Positions 6,937 to 13,860 of a stretch of DNA of 14,213 nt are shown piece by piece; the first letter of the stretch is position 1, and every line of letters starts with the position of its first letter. The translations under genes and the position numbers were made by a program. Origin of the DNA: Candidatus Cibiobacter qucibialis (GTDB lineage Bacteria > Bacillota > Clostridia > Oscillospirales > Ruminococcaceae); NCBI GenBank assembly GCA_004000625.1, contig SAUS01000063.1, positions 1-14,213 on the forward strand, read 5' to 3'. Under the pieces are notes generated by a model, which did no database searches, was not told where the DNA came from, and saw only the letters and a program-made list of their open reading frames with translations.

Positions 6937-8352
6937 TCAGACTTTTTCCAGATCTTTCTTGGAGAAGCCAAAGAAATAGGTAGCCACAACACCCACCACC
7001 AGAGAGATGGCACAGGCGATGATGCCGTTGATCAGGTTGGCGGTGGTGCCGCCACTGAAGCTGAGCAGCGCCAGGAAGTTGGAGCTGGTGATGGCGTAGG
7101 CGCACACATTGGTGATGCCCGCATAAGCACCGCCCACAAAGGCGCCGATGGCGGAGGTGATGAAGCAGCGGCTGTACCGGAAGCAGATGCCGTAGAGGGT
7201 GGGCTCGGTGATACCGCCCAGGATGCCGGCGGTGAAGGAGGCAAAAGCGGTGCTCTTTTCCTCTTTATTGCGCAGACGCAGCGCAGCACCCAGCGCCACA
7301 CCAAAGCAGGCCCAAGTAGCAAAGCTGCCGCTGACCATGGGACCGCTCTGAATACCAGTCTCGAAGAAGGAGGCCATCATGGGCATCATCAGGGCCAGGT
7401 GCATGCCGCTGAGAACCAGGAATTCCCACAAAGCTGCAATGACCGCTACACCGAAGAAGCCAGTGGTGGTACCGAACCAGGCCAGACCGTTGCTGATGGC
7501 ATTGCCCACAATAGTGCCCAGAGGTGCCAGCAGGCAGAGGATAAACGGAATGGAGATCAGCATACTGAGGAAAGGAGTGAATACGGTGGTCAGCACATCA
7601 GGCATGATCTTTTTGATGAGCTTATACACCACGCTGAAGAAGAAAACCGACAGCATGATGGGCAGCACTGTCTGGGCATAGTTGGTAACGGTGCAGGGGA
7701 TACCAAACACTGTGAATGGTTCCCCGGACGTAGCATAAGCCGCAAAATCCGGTACCATGAGAATACAGCCGATGAAACCGCCCAGCATGGGGGTGATGCC
7801 CAGCTGCTTGGCGGCGTTGAAACCTGCCAGAATGGGCATGAAGTAGAAGGCGGCGTCATACAGGAAGTCAAACAGGATGTACAGGTCGCTTTCCGCCGGA
7901 TACAGTTCCAGCAGTTCCGGCCCGCACAGGGAGTTGATGCAGCGGAACAGCGCGCCCGCCAGCAACACGGGAATCAGTGGGGTCATGCAGCCCGCCATGT
8001 AGCCCATGATGTTCTTGCCCACCTGTTTGGGGGTCAGTTTGGGCTTGGCCACCGCGGCGTCTTCCGCCGCGGCTTTGGCGTCCTCCACCGGCGCATTGGC
8101 AGTGAGGTTCGCCAGCTTGCACAGTTCCTCGTAGACCTTGGGCACATTGGTGCCGATGATGACCTGGTATTGCTGGCCGCCGCGCACCACGCCCAGCACA
8201 CCGCCGATAGCCTTGACTTCCTCATCCTTAGGGATGGAGTCGTCCTTCAGGTAGAGCCGTAGACGGGTCATGCAGTGGGTGGCGTCCTTCAGATTGGACG
8301 CACCGCCCACAGCCGTCAGGATCTGGTGGGCGATTTCTTTGTTGTTTGCCAT
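6937..8352 (-). CDS. PTS beta-glucoside-type transporter, EIIBC
   Basis: A 471-residue permease of the glucose/beta-glucoside PTS superfamily. The EIIB domain (about 1-80) has the phosphorylated Cys27 in D-A-T-H-C-M-T-R-L-R. An Ala/Lys-rich linker covers about 85-107, and a multi-pass EIIC membrane domain about 108-465 with the conserved G-I-T-E-P-T-L-Y-G-I at 380-389. No EIIA domain is fused and none is encoded in the window, so phosphate must come from an EIIA elsewhere. It imports a sugar and phosphorylates it, normally at O6, feeding the phospho-glucosidase whose gene ends 15 bases upstream. RBS GAGGAGG precedes the ATG. The exact sugar is unknown; cellobiose-like or aryl-beta-glucosides are the family's usual substrates. 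Confidence 0.92.
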   Translation of the reverse strand: MANNKEIAHQILTAVGGASNLKDATHCMTRLRLYLKDDSIPKDEEVKAIGGVLGVVRGGQQYQVIIGTNVPKVYEELCKLANLTANAPVEDAKAAAEDAAVAKPKLTPKQVGKNIMGYMAGCMTPLIPVLLAGALFRCINSLCGPELLELYPAESDLYILFDFLYDAAFYFMPILAGFNAAKQLGITPMLGGFIGCILMVPDFAAYATSGEPFTVFGIPCTVTNYAQTVLPIMLSVFFFSVVYKLIKKIMPDVLTTVFTPFLSMLISIPFILCLLAPLGTIVGNAISNGLAWFGTTTGFFGVAVIAALWEFLVLSGMHLALMMPMMASFFETGIQSGPMVSGSFATWACFGVALGAALRLRNKEEKSTAFASFTAGILGGITEPTLYGICFRYSRCFITSAIGAFVGGAYAGITNVCAYAITSSNFLALLSFSGGTTANLINGIIACAISLVVGVVATYFFGFSKKDLEKV

Positions 8353-8367
8353 TGTTTTTCCTCCTCT

Positions 8368-9765
8368 TTATGATTCCCACAGGCCGTTTTGCCGTATGAC
8401 CTGTTGATACCAGCTGAAACTGTCCTTCTTGATGCGGGCACAGTCCATCACATCGGTGTCGGTGCGGTTCACGTATACCAGGCCGTAACGCTTGGCAAAG
8501 CCCTGGTGGCTGGATACCACGTCCACAAAGCTCCAGGGGCAGTAGCCGAATACCGGCAATCCCTCGTCCAGCATGATCTCCAGTTGCTCGATATGCCGGC
8601 GCAGATAGTCGATGCGGTAGACATCGTGGATCTGGCCGTCGGGGCCGGGGGCTTCGCTGTAAGCCATACCGTTTTCGGTGACGATCATCGGCAGGCGGTA
8701 GCGGTTGTACACCTTGCGCATCCCGATATGCAGGCCCGCCGGGTCGATGCCCTTGTCCATCCATTCGGTTTTTTCGAGATAGGGATTCTCACAGATGTCG
8801 AAGGCGTCCGACACCCAGAAGGGCGGCTGGTCGTAGTTGATGGGCCCCGTCTTGGCCTTGACGCAGAGGCTGAAATAGTAGTTGATCCCGATGAAATCAG
8901 GTTTTGACGCCTGCAGTGCTGCAACATCCTCCGGCTCGGTATGGGGGTAGAGCCCGTGGCTCTTTAAATAGGAGGCCACATAGGGCGGATAGGTACCGTA
9001 AACGCTCATATCCAGCAGATAGAACTCCATGAGTTCCTCGGCGTTGGCGGCGGCCAGCACATCCTCGCTGCGGCTGGACTGGGGGTAGACCACCTGAATC
9101 GCACAGACCGGGCCGATCTTGGCCTCGGGGTCAATTTTCCGTAACAGCGAAATGGCTTTGTGTTCGGCCAGCGAGACGTTGTAGCTCATCTGGTAGACAT
9201 TCTGCAGATTCTTCTGAGGGTCCGACTCGTGGTTGCCGTTGAGCATCCCCGCCGCCGTGGCGATGAGCTGCTCGTTGACAGTAGCCCACATTTTGACACG
9301 GCCCTTGAAGTGGGTGAAACACACCTCGGCGTATTGCAGGTAGGCATCCACCATCTGGCGGCTGCGCCAGCCACCGAAGGCGTCCACCGCCGCCTGGGGG
9401 CACTCAAAGTGGTAAAGGGTCACAAAGGGCTGGATGCCCTTCTCCAGCAGATAATCGATGAGCCGGTCGTAAAAGGCCAGCCCCTCGGGGTTGGGAATGC
9501 CGGAATTGTCCGGCATGATGCGGCTCCAGGAGAAGCCCATACGGTAGACTTTCAGGCCCAGTTCGGCCATCAGATTCACGTCCTCTTTCCAGTGGTGGTA
9601 GTGGTCGGCGGCCACCCTGTTGTCCGCAATGCCGGGGCGGTTGGCCCCCAGGTCGGTGGTGGCGGGGCCTTTGCCCCCCTCGCCGAAGCCGCCTTCCACC
9701 TGAAACGCGCTGGTGGAGGCACCCCAGAGGAAATCCTCCGGGAAGGGATGATGTTGGTTCTGCAT
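8368..9765 (-). CDS. GH1 6-phospho-beta-glucosidase
   Basis: A 465-residue cytosolic GH1 enzyme starting at ATG 9765, eight bases after a strong AAGGAGG; a longer frame exists upstream, but it overlaps the previous gene and lacks the conserved F-P-E-D-F-L-W-G start. The acid/base is E165 in T-V-N-E-Q (Q replaces the common P) and the nucleophile E364 in V-T-E-N-G. The phosphate-binding triad is present as S418-x6-K425-x-Y427, the feature that separates 6-phospho-beta-glucosidases from ordinary beta-glucosidases. It therefore hydrolyses 6-P-beta-glucosides delivered by the adjacent PTS, giving glucose-6-phosphate and an aglycone or sugar. It differs from the GH1 at 3270-4622, which has E-W at the equivalent loop. 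Confidence 0.93.
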   Translation of the reverse strand: MQNQHHPFPEDFLWGASTSAFQVEGGFGEGGKGPATTDLGANRPGIADNRVAADHYHHWKEDVNLMAELGLKVYRMGFSWSRIMPDNSGIPNPEGLAFYDRLIDYLLEKGIQPFVTLYHFECPQAAVDAFGGWRSRQMVDAYLQYAEVCFTHFKGRVKMWATVNEQLIATAAGMLNGNHESDPQKNLQNVYQMSYNVSLAEHKAISLLRKIDPEAKIGPVCAIQVVYPQSSRSEDVLAAANAEELMEFYLLDMSVYGTYPPYVASYLKSHGLYPHTEPEDVAALQASKPDFIGINYYFSLCVKAKTGPINYDQPPFWVSDAFDICENPYLEKTEWMDKGIDPAGLHIGMRKVYNRYRLPMIVTENGMAYSEAPGPDGQIHDVYRIDYLRRHIEQLEIMLDEGLPVFGYCPWSFVDVVSSHQGFAKRYGLVYVNRTDTDVMDCARIKKDSFSWYQQVIRQNGLWES

Positions 9766-9785
9766 AAAGGATTCCTCCTTGGGAT

Positions 9786-10553
9786 TCAGGTGAGGTCGTC
9801 GTAGGTGACCAGCTGCACGGGCTGCTCTTCCAGCCAAGCGCGGACCTGGGGGCGGCAGAGCATGTCGACTTCCCGTACCCGGGCGGTGGTCATGGTGGAA
9901 TGGTCCAGCAGATAGGCGTCCAGATAACCGGGATGGAACACCATCAGGTCGCAGCCGTCCTTGTGGGCATTGGCCACCGCGTCCTGCACCCCGGTGAAGG
10001 GGTCGGCTTCGTAGGCGGCGAAATCTTTTGGCATGTAAGCGTAGACCTTGGTGTTGCGGAAGGTCACTGCCTGACCCGGGCAGCCCATAGCAAAGTAGGG
10101 CAGGTTGTGGCGGGCTGCCACCATCTCCAGCCCTTTGAAAAAGTTGGGACTGGCCACGGCGTGGCCCTCAAAGTAGCCGGGGTCCTTCCCAGTCAGGGCC
10201 TTGAACTGCCGGTACTGGGCCTCGATTTCCTCTACGACCTCCTCCAGCACCACGAAATCCTTCCCGGCCTTGGCGGCATCCCGGTAAGCGCGGCTGGGTT
10301 TGAATTCTCCTTCCGGTGTGCAGAGGCTGGGGATGCGAGCGGGATTGGTGAGGGGCCGCCCCACGCAGATGTTGGTGTGCTGCCCCAGACAGACCGGGTG
10401 CCCTGCCAGCAGGCCCAGGCCATGGACGGCATCCGGCATGTTTGTCATGACCCCCACTGACCGCACCAGCCCGGCCGCCACCGTGGCGGCAATGCCGCAG
10501 TTGACGCCCTGGGAATAACCCAGATCGTCAGCGCGGATGAGAAGACGTTTCAC
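9786..10553 (-). CDS. YdjC/ChbG-family carbohydrate deacetylase
   Basis: A 255-residue protein of the ChbG/HpnK/YdjC fold. Metal and active-site candidates are D9-D10 in R-A-D-D-L-G-Y, H59 in L-G-Q-H-T-N, H131 in E-G-H, and H207 in F-H-P-G-Y; E. coli ChbG uses the equivalent Asp and two His to bind the metal and removes one acetyl group from chitobiose-6-P or chitotriose. GTG 10553 is chosen as start: AAAGGAG lies 8 bases upstream and the conserved M-K-R-L-L-I-R-A-D-D begins there. It is the first gene of the operon, 20 bases before the phospho-glucosidase. It probably deacetylates the imported sugar or glucoside before cleavage. The true substrate is uncertain, as the downstream GH1 is glucosidase-like and not a known chitobiase. 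Confidence 0.88.
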   Translation of the reverse strand: MKRLLIRADDLGYSQGVNCGIAATVAAGLVRSVGVMTNMPDAVHGLGLLAGHPVCLGQHTNICVGRPLTNPARIPSLCTPEGEFKPSRAYRDAAKAGKDFVVLEEVVEEIEAQYRQFKALTGKDPGYFEGHAVASPNFFKGLEMVAARHNLPYFAMGCPGQAVTFRNTKVYAYMPKDFAAYEADPFTGVQDAVANAHKDGCDLMVFHPGYLDAYLLDHSTMTTARVREVDMLCRPQVRAWLEEQPVQLVTYDDLT

Positions 10554-10573
10554 GCAAAGCGCTCCTTTCCTTG

Positions 10574-10593
10574 TGCGGTCACGCTGTACCGCA
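10574..10593. promoter_or_regulatory. Palindrome in the leader of the deacetylase/PTS operon
   Basis: TGCGGT (10574-10579) and ACCGCA (10588-10593) are perfect inverted repeats separated by 8 bases, between the candidate -10 box and the ribosome site. It could be an operator, perhaps for the nearby RpiR protein, or a leader hairpin near the start codon. Confidence 0.4.
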
Positions 10594-10610
10594 TCGCTCT
10601 TTCTGGTTGT

Positions 10611-10616
10611 ATTGTA
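10611..10616 (-). promoter_or_regulatory. Candidate -10 box of the deacetylase/PTS operon
   Basis: The minus strand reads TACAAT, 57 bases before the GTG start. No good -35 box is found at 16-18 bases because the terminator-like hairpin lies there. This is a weak call based on the -10 hexamer and position. Confidence 0.35.
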
Positions 10617-10620
10617 CACG

Positions 10621-10652
10621 AAAAAAGCCCCGCTGTTGTTTCGTAGCGAGGC
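10621..10652 (-). terminator. Terminator-like hairpin upstream of the deacetylase gene
   Basis: On the minus strand GCCTCGCT (10652-10645) pairs with AGCGGGGC (10634-10627), one G-T wobble, 10-base loop, followed by six T residues (10626-10621). No minus-strand gene remains upstream. It either ended a gene now cut away by the IS66 insertion, or it is an attenuator in a longer leader of the operon. Confidence 0.6.
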
Positions 10653-10826
10653 ATACTGTTTCCCGTTCCGGCATCGCAGAAAAAACCAGAACGTTTCTTT
10701 GTGCAATTTGCCGAGGGACACACAGCAAAAAGCATCCCCCACGGGCGATTACTATGAAGCCGGTCTTCTGTAAGCGGTCAATAATCCCCCGGATACAAGT
10801 GAACACTCCGTTGTGAGATAATAGAT

Positions 10827-10880
10827 TCTAAGAAATCTCAGAAATCTAAGAGGTCCTAGAAGTTTAAGAAGTCTTAGATT
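10827..10880 (+). repeat. Six degenerate 9-bp tandem repeats in the IS66 leader
   Basis: The units read TCTAAGAAA, TCTCAGAAA, TCTAAGAGG, TCCTAGAAG, TTTAAGAAG and TCTTAGATT. The array lies 44 bases before the tnpA ATG. It also holds a perfect 9-bp inverted repeat, AATCTAAGA (10843-10851) and TCTTAGATT (10872-10880), so it can fold in RNA. A role as transposase-binding or translation-control site is possible. Confidence 0.75.
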
Positions 10881-10924
10881 GCCGCATGAGATTTATTAGA
10901 AGTCTCAAAGAATGGAGTGAGAAT

Positions 10925-11266
10925 ATGGCAGGCGAGTATCGTAGCTTAAAGAAACAGCATTACTTGAATCTCATCAAGGAATGTGCAAGCAGCGGGAAGA
11001 ATAAGCAACAGTGGTGTTCTGAAAACGGAATCAAGTATTCCACGTTCATGCGTTGGCAGGCTCTTCTGCGAGATGAGGTAGCGGATCAAGTCATGGAGCA
11101 GCAGACTATTGTTCCTGTAAAAATAGCTCCACCAATTGTTTCCGCTCCTCATCCAGATACTGCTCTGCCGCAGGAGATTCATATCAGGAAAGGCGAGGTG
11201 TCAATCTCCTTGCCGTGCTGTTTGCCTGCTGCGTATATTCTGGAAATCATTAAGGGACTCGCCTAA
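10925..11266 (+). CDS. tnpA: IS66-family accessory protein TnpA
   Basis: A 113-residue small IS66 orf1 protein. The helix-turn-helix-like W-C-S-E-N-G-I-K-Y-S-T-F-M-R-W region (about residues 31-45) is the family hallmark, and the protein ends in the usual I-S-L-P ... I-L-E-I-I-K-G-L segment. ATG 10925 is preferred over an upstream ATG at 10886 because TGGAGTGAG lies just before it and the conserved protein begins there. Its stop overlaps the tnpB start as TAATG, giving translational coupling. It appears intact, but without tnpC it has no partner here. Confidence 0.85.
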   Translation: MAGEYRSLKKQHYLNLIKECASSGKNKQQWCSENGIKYSTFMRWQALLRDEVADQVMEQQTIVPVKIAPPIVSAPHPDTALPQEIHIRKGEVSISLPCCLPAAYILEIIKGLA

Positions 11267-11631
11267 TGCTGGGGGATATTCGTCAGGCCAAAAATGTGTA
11301 TATCGTTACCGGGTATACAGATATGCGAAAAGGAATCCGCAGTCTGGTTCCGTATGTCATGCAAAATTTCAAAATGGATCCATATGAAAGTGGGCTGTTT
11401 CTGTTCTGCGGTAAGAAGTGTGACCGCTTAAAGGCACTGCTCTGGGAACCGGATGGATTTGTGCTTCTTTATAAAGTTCTGGATAATGGTCGTTACCAGT
11501 GGCCGCGGAATGAGAAAGAGGTCAAGGAACGGACATGGGAGCAGTTCACATCTAAGTATTGCAATTCTTCGGTCATCGGTCAAGCTCCTAAAATTGGTTC
11601 GCCAAACGACTCCAATGCGGTATTGCACTGA
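11266..11631 (+). pseudogene. tnpB: IS66-family TnpB, 3'-truncated with foreign tail
   Basis: Residues 1 to about 94 match the IS66 Orf2 family (PF05717): Y-T-D-M-R-K-G-I at 17-24, L-F-L-F-C-G-K-K-C-D-R-L-K-A-L-L-W-E near 44-61, D-G-F-V-L-L-Y-K near 63-70 and W-P-R near 79-81. After W-E-Q-F (residue 94, about 11547) the sequence no longer resembles the family. The last 27 residues are read from unrelated DNA that overlaps the end of the opposite-strand XRE gene. The normal protein is about 115-120 residues, so the similar length is a coincidence of the fused tail. Confidence 0.8.
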
Positions 11632-12008
11632 ATCACGGACTCATGTTTGGCGATAGAATGAAGGATAATGCTGTCTCTTTTCACGCGCGGATATAGCATG
11701 GCCATGTGGGCAATTCGGAGAAGCGATTGCAATTCATCAAGGGAAAGCTTCATGGCGAGTGCGAATGAAATCAAGACATCCCTCGATGGCATATCTTTCC
11801 GACCAGAGAAAATTTGATACCCGTAGCTACGTTCGATGAGAGCGTCTGCGATGATCTTTCCTTTTTTCAGACCATGTTCAGTTAAAAGCTGGTTCAAATA
11901 CTGACAAAGCGAAAATTTCAAGAATTCGTTGCTGTTTTCTTCAATGTACTTTTGCATGTCTCCCTTGGATATCAGAATCTTCAGTAACTCATCGGTCGTT
12001 TTGTTCAT
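11580..12008 (-). CDS. XRE-family helix-turn-helix regulator
   Basis: A 142-residue cytosolic protein that resembles a clostridial family of small XRE regulators. An N-terminal helical part (M-N-K-T-T-D-E-L-L-K) leads to a helix-turn-helix at about 36-85 (Y-L-N-Q-L-L, L-K-K-G-K-I-I, Y-G-Y-Q-I-F-S-G-R-K, then P-S-R-D-V-L-I). A conserved tail follows (A-M-L-Y-P-R, R-D-S-I-I-L, F-G-E-P). From memory, relatives often sit beside a Ser/Thr protein kinase gene; none is seen here, and the downstream DNA is the IS66 remnant. The gene looks complete. AGGAG precedes the start by about 12 bases, a long spacing. An inverted repeat upstream may be its operator. Confidence 0.75.
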   Translation of the reverse strand: MNKTTDELLKILISKGDMQKYIEENSNEFLKFSLCQYLNQLLTEHGLKKGKIIADALIERSYGYQIFSGRKDMPSRDVLISFALAMKLSLDELQSLLRIAHMAMLYPRVKRDSIILHSIAKHESVIQCNTALESFGEPILGA

Positions 12009-12048
12009 TATTCATGGAACTCCTACTCAAATGTTTTACTATATATAT

Positions 12049-12124
12049 ATTGGTCTGATTATGTTGATTATAGCGTGTATTTCACAGATTAACAAGGCTG
12101 ACTTCATTATTTTTTCAGACCAAT
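12049..12124. promoter_or_regulatory. 10-bp inverted repeat upstream of the XRE gene, candidate operator
   Basis: ATTGGTCTGA (12049-12058) and TCAGACCAAT (12115-12124) are perfect inverted repeats 56 bases apart. The proximal arm lies just upstream of a TATAGT-like -10 box on the minus strand (12045-12040), so a protein bound there could control the XRE gene. The distal arm could also pair in RNA or be the remnant of an element end. No gene lies in 12009-12170. Confidence 0.45.
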
Positions 12125-12170
12125 TAAAAAACAGTCACAACCGACGTAGTTAAACAGTTTCTGTAAAAAT

Positions 12171-13856
12171 TTAAGAGAAAAACTGCATCGAATCCACACG
12201 GGTTCCGTTGGCTCGCGTTTCAAGATGCAAGTGACTGCCCGTCGCCCGCCCGGTGTGACCCACATAGCCGATGACCTGCCCGGCCTGCACCTGCTGACCG
12301 GTGGTGACGCAGATGGACGAACAGTGGGCGTACAGTGTTTCCAGCCCGCCGCCGTGGTCGATTTGGATGTAGTAGCCGTAGCTGCCGCCCCAACTGTCAA
12401 GACCATTGGCAACGGTTACGATGCCGTCTGCCGCAGCAAGAATCGGCGTACCCTCGGCACAGGCAATGTCGGTGCCGGTGTGGGAGCTGACTTCGCCGGT
12501 GATGGGGTCTACGCGATGTCCGAACTACGAGGTAATTCTCCCCGCAACCGGCAGCGGCCATTGCAGGGTGCCTGTCGGTGTGCGGGTGCTGTCCGGAGAC
12601 ATAAGTTCACCACCGCCCTGTGCAAAACCGCCGAGCAATTCTGCCCACAGTTCTTCATACTGCGGGTCTTGCAGGAGTTGCAGGTAGGTGTTTTGTCGAG
12701 TGGTAAAATGATAATCTGCCGCCATCTCGTCGGGTGTTTTGTGGGTCAGTTCGATTACGAGGACGGTTTCGGTTATCTCCGTGGTGGTAGGATTGCCATC
12801 ATCGTCAGTAGTTTCTATAACAGCGGTTTCTGCACGGGTAGAGTAGTCCACTGCGTTCATCGCCCACATGGTTTCCCTCAGCTTGTCCAACTGTTCCTCT
12901 GTCAGTGCCGCAACAGGTGCGCCTTGTTCGCTGCCCGCCACATGCGAAGAAAAGACCGCCAAGACATCCTGCCAGCGAATGTAGTATACATCATCGTTGG
13001 CGGTAATGTCTTGGCGGTCGTGCTGTACGGTGTCGGAGATTTCTTCCAGTCTGTCGCGGTATTCTGCCGTCAGGGTTTCTACGGCTTCGCGCACGGTGAC
13101 GGACGCTGCGTTGGGGGCATCGGCGGCAAAGAAGATGCCGTAAGCCGAGCCGGACACAAATGCCACAAGGCAGATGACGATAACAATGCCCAGTGCCGCG
13201 CCTGAGCCCGCTGCAAGAACCGCTGTAAGGCTGTGCAAGCCGGCAAGAAAGTTACGAATTGCCGAGCGTACCGCCACAGTCGTTCTGCCTGTACCAGCCG
13301 CAACCTTTTGCACGGCAAGCCGTATTTTTTGCGCACGGGTCTGCATCTGCGCTTGGGTAGTCACACTGCGCGTGGTTTCATTTGCGGCGGTGCGCGTCCA
13401 GCGCTGACTTTTGGTCACACCGCGAATATCGCGCGGCGCGGTTTTGGCGGTGATGGCTTTTTCTTTTGCCCGCTGTCGGGGCAAATCTGCCCCACGGCGC
13501 GGGCGGTGCGCCGCATCGGGCAGCGTGCCGCACTCGGCTTGTTTCGGGCTGACACCGCGCTCATTGGCGGCGTGGGCGCGGGCAGCAGCCTCCTTTTGGC
13601 GGTGCTGTCGGGCTTTGGTTTCTGCCAATTTCTGCCCCTGATGCCGCACAAAAGCTGCCGCCTGTTCCGCCGCCGAACCTGCAAGGTCTGCCGGTTCCTG
13701 CTGTCGGGGGTCGGTGTCATTTTCCCGCGCGGTGGTGCGGGACTGTTCCTTTGTTTTTAGCCACGCCGCTTTTAGGACGGCTTTGGGTATCGTCCCCGCC
13801 GTACTTTTGGGGGTGCGGTCGCGGAGAATTTGTTTGTTTTCTTTTGGCGTTCTCAT
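12171..13856 (-). pseudogene. ICE-type M23 peptidase with membrane anchor, in-frame TAG before the catalytic domain
   Basis: The full frame spans 561 codons plus stop but is broken by TAG at 12527-12525. As translated it gives 443 residues: a Lys/Arg/Gln/Ala-rich, probably disordered N-terminus (1-200), one membrane segment (about 210-243), a soluble region with Y-Y-I-R-W-Q-D-V-L-A-V near 291-301, and L-Q-W-P-L-P-V-A-G-R-I-T-S before the stop. After the TAG the frame continues with a complete M23 domain (H-T-G-T-D, L-Y-A-H, H-L-H) to TAA at 12173-12171. The left copy has CAG at the same codon, so the change is a single C-to-T. The ATG follows the sortase stop by 4 bases with a GAGGTGAGAG site. 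Architecture fits the CD1108-type peptidases of clostridial ICEs. It is either a recent pseudogene, a truncated membrane protein, or dependent on readthrough. Confidence 0.85.
12184..12705 (-). repeat. Direct repeat, right copy of M23 gene 3' region
   Basis: Counterpart of 538-1057 in the same orientation. Homology ends at the T-T-R-Q codons (about 12705), where this gene continues normally and the left copy breaks. The copies differ at scattered bases, including the CAG-to-TAG change, and most strongly in the last 90 bases. Confidence 0.85.
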
Positions 13857-13860
13857 ACTC

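Larger units (their letters stand above)
10770..11547 (+). mobile_element. Truncated IS66-family element (left end, tnpA, partial tnpB)
   Basis: The left end starts GTAAGCGGTCAATAATCCCC, the usual IS66-family terminal GTAAGCG. It is followed by a leader with 9-bp repeats, tnpA, and tnpB overlapping by TAATG. Recognisable TnpB sequence stops near 11547. The large DDE transposase gene (tnpC) and right end are absent, so the element cannot move by itself. The right boundary is set by loss of TnpB homology and is uncertain by a few tens of bases. Confidence 0.8.

Noticed and set aside
6595..8262. Plus-strand open frame of 555 codons
   Set aside because: It lies opposite the PTS and rpiR genes and crosses a perfect terminator between them. 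The H, Q and G-rich translation has no domain.
10554..10770. LicT/BglG-type antiterminator (RAT) site before the PTS operon
   Set aside because: A terminator-like hairpin is present, but no overlapping RAT-like sequence was recognised and no BglG-type gene is in the window; an RpiR regulator is.
10827..10880. CRISPR array
   Set aside because: The units are 9 bases, degenerate and directly adjacent with no spacers. No cas gene is present.
12225..13205. Plus-strand open frame of 326 codons
   Set aside because: Shadow of the M23 gene; no ribosome site or domain. A similar shadow occurs opposite the left copy because the DNA is duplicated.
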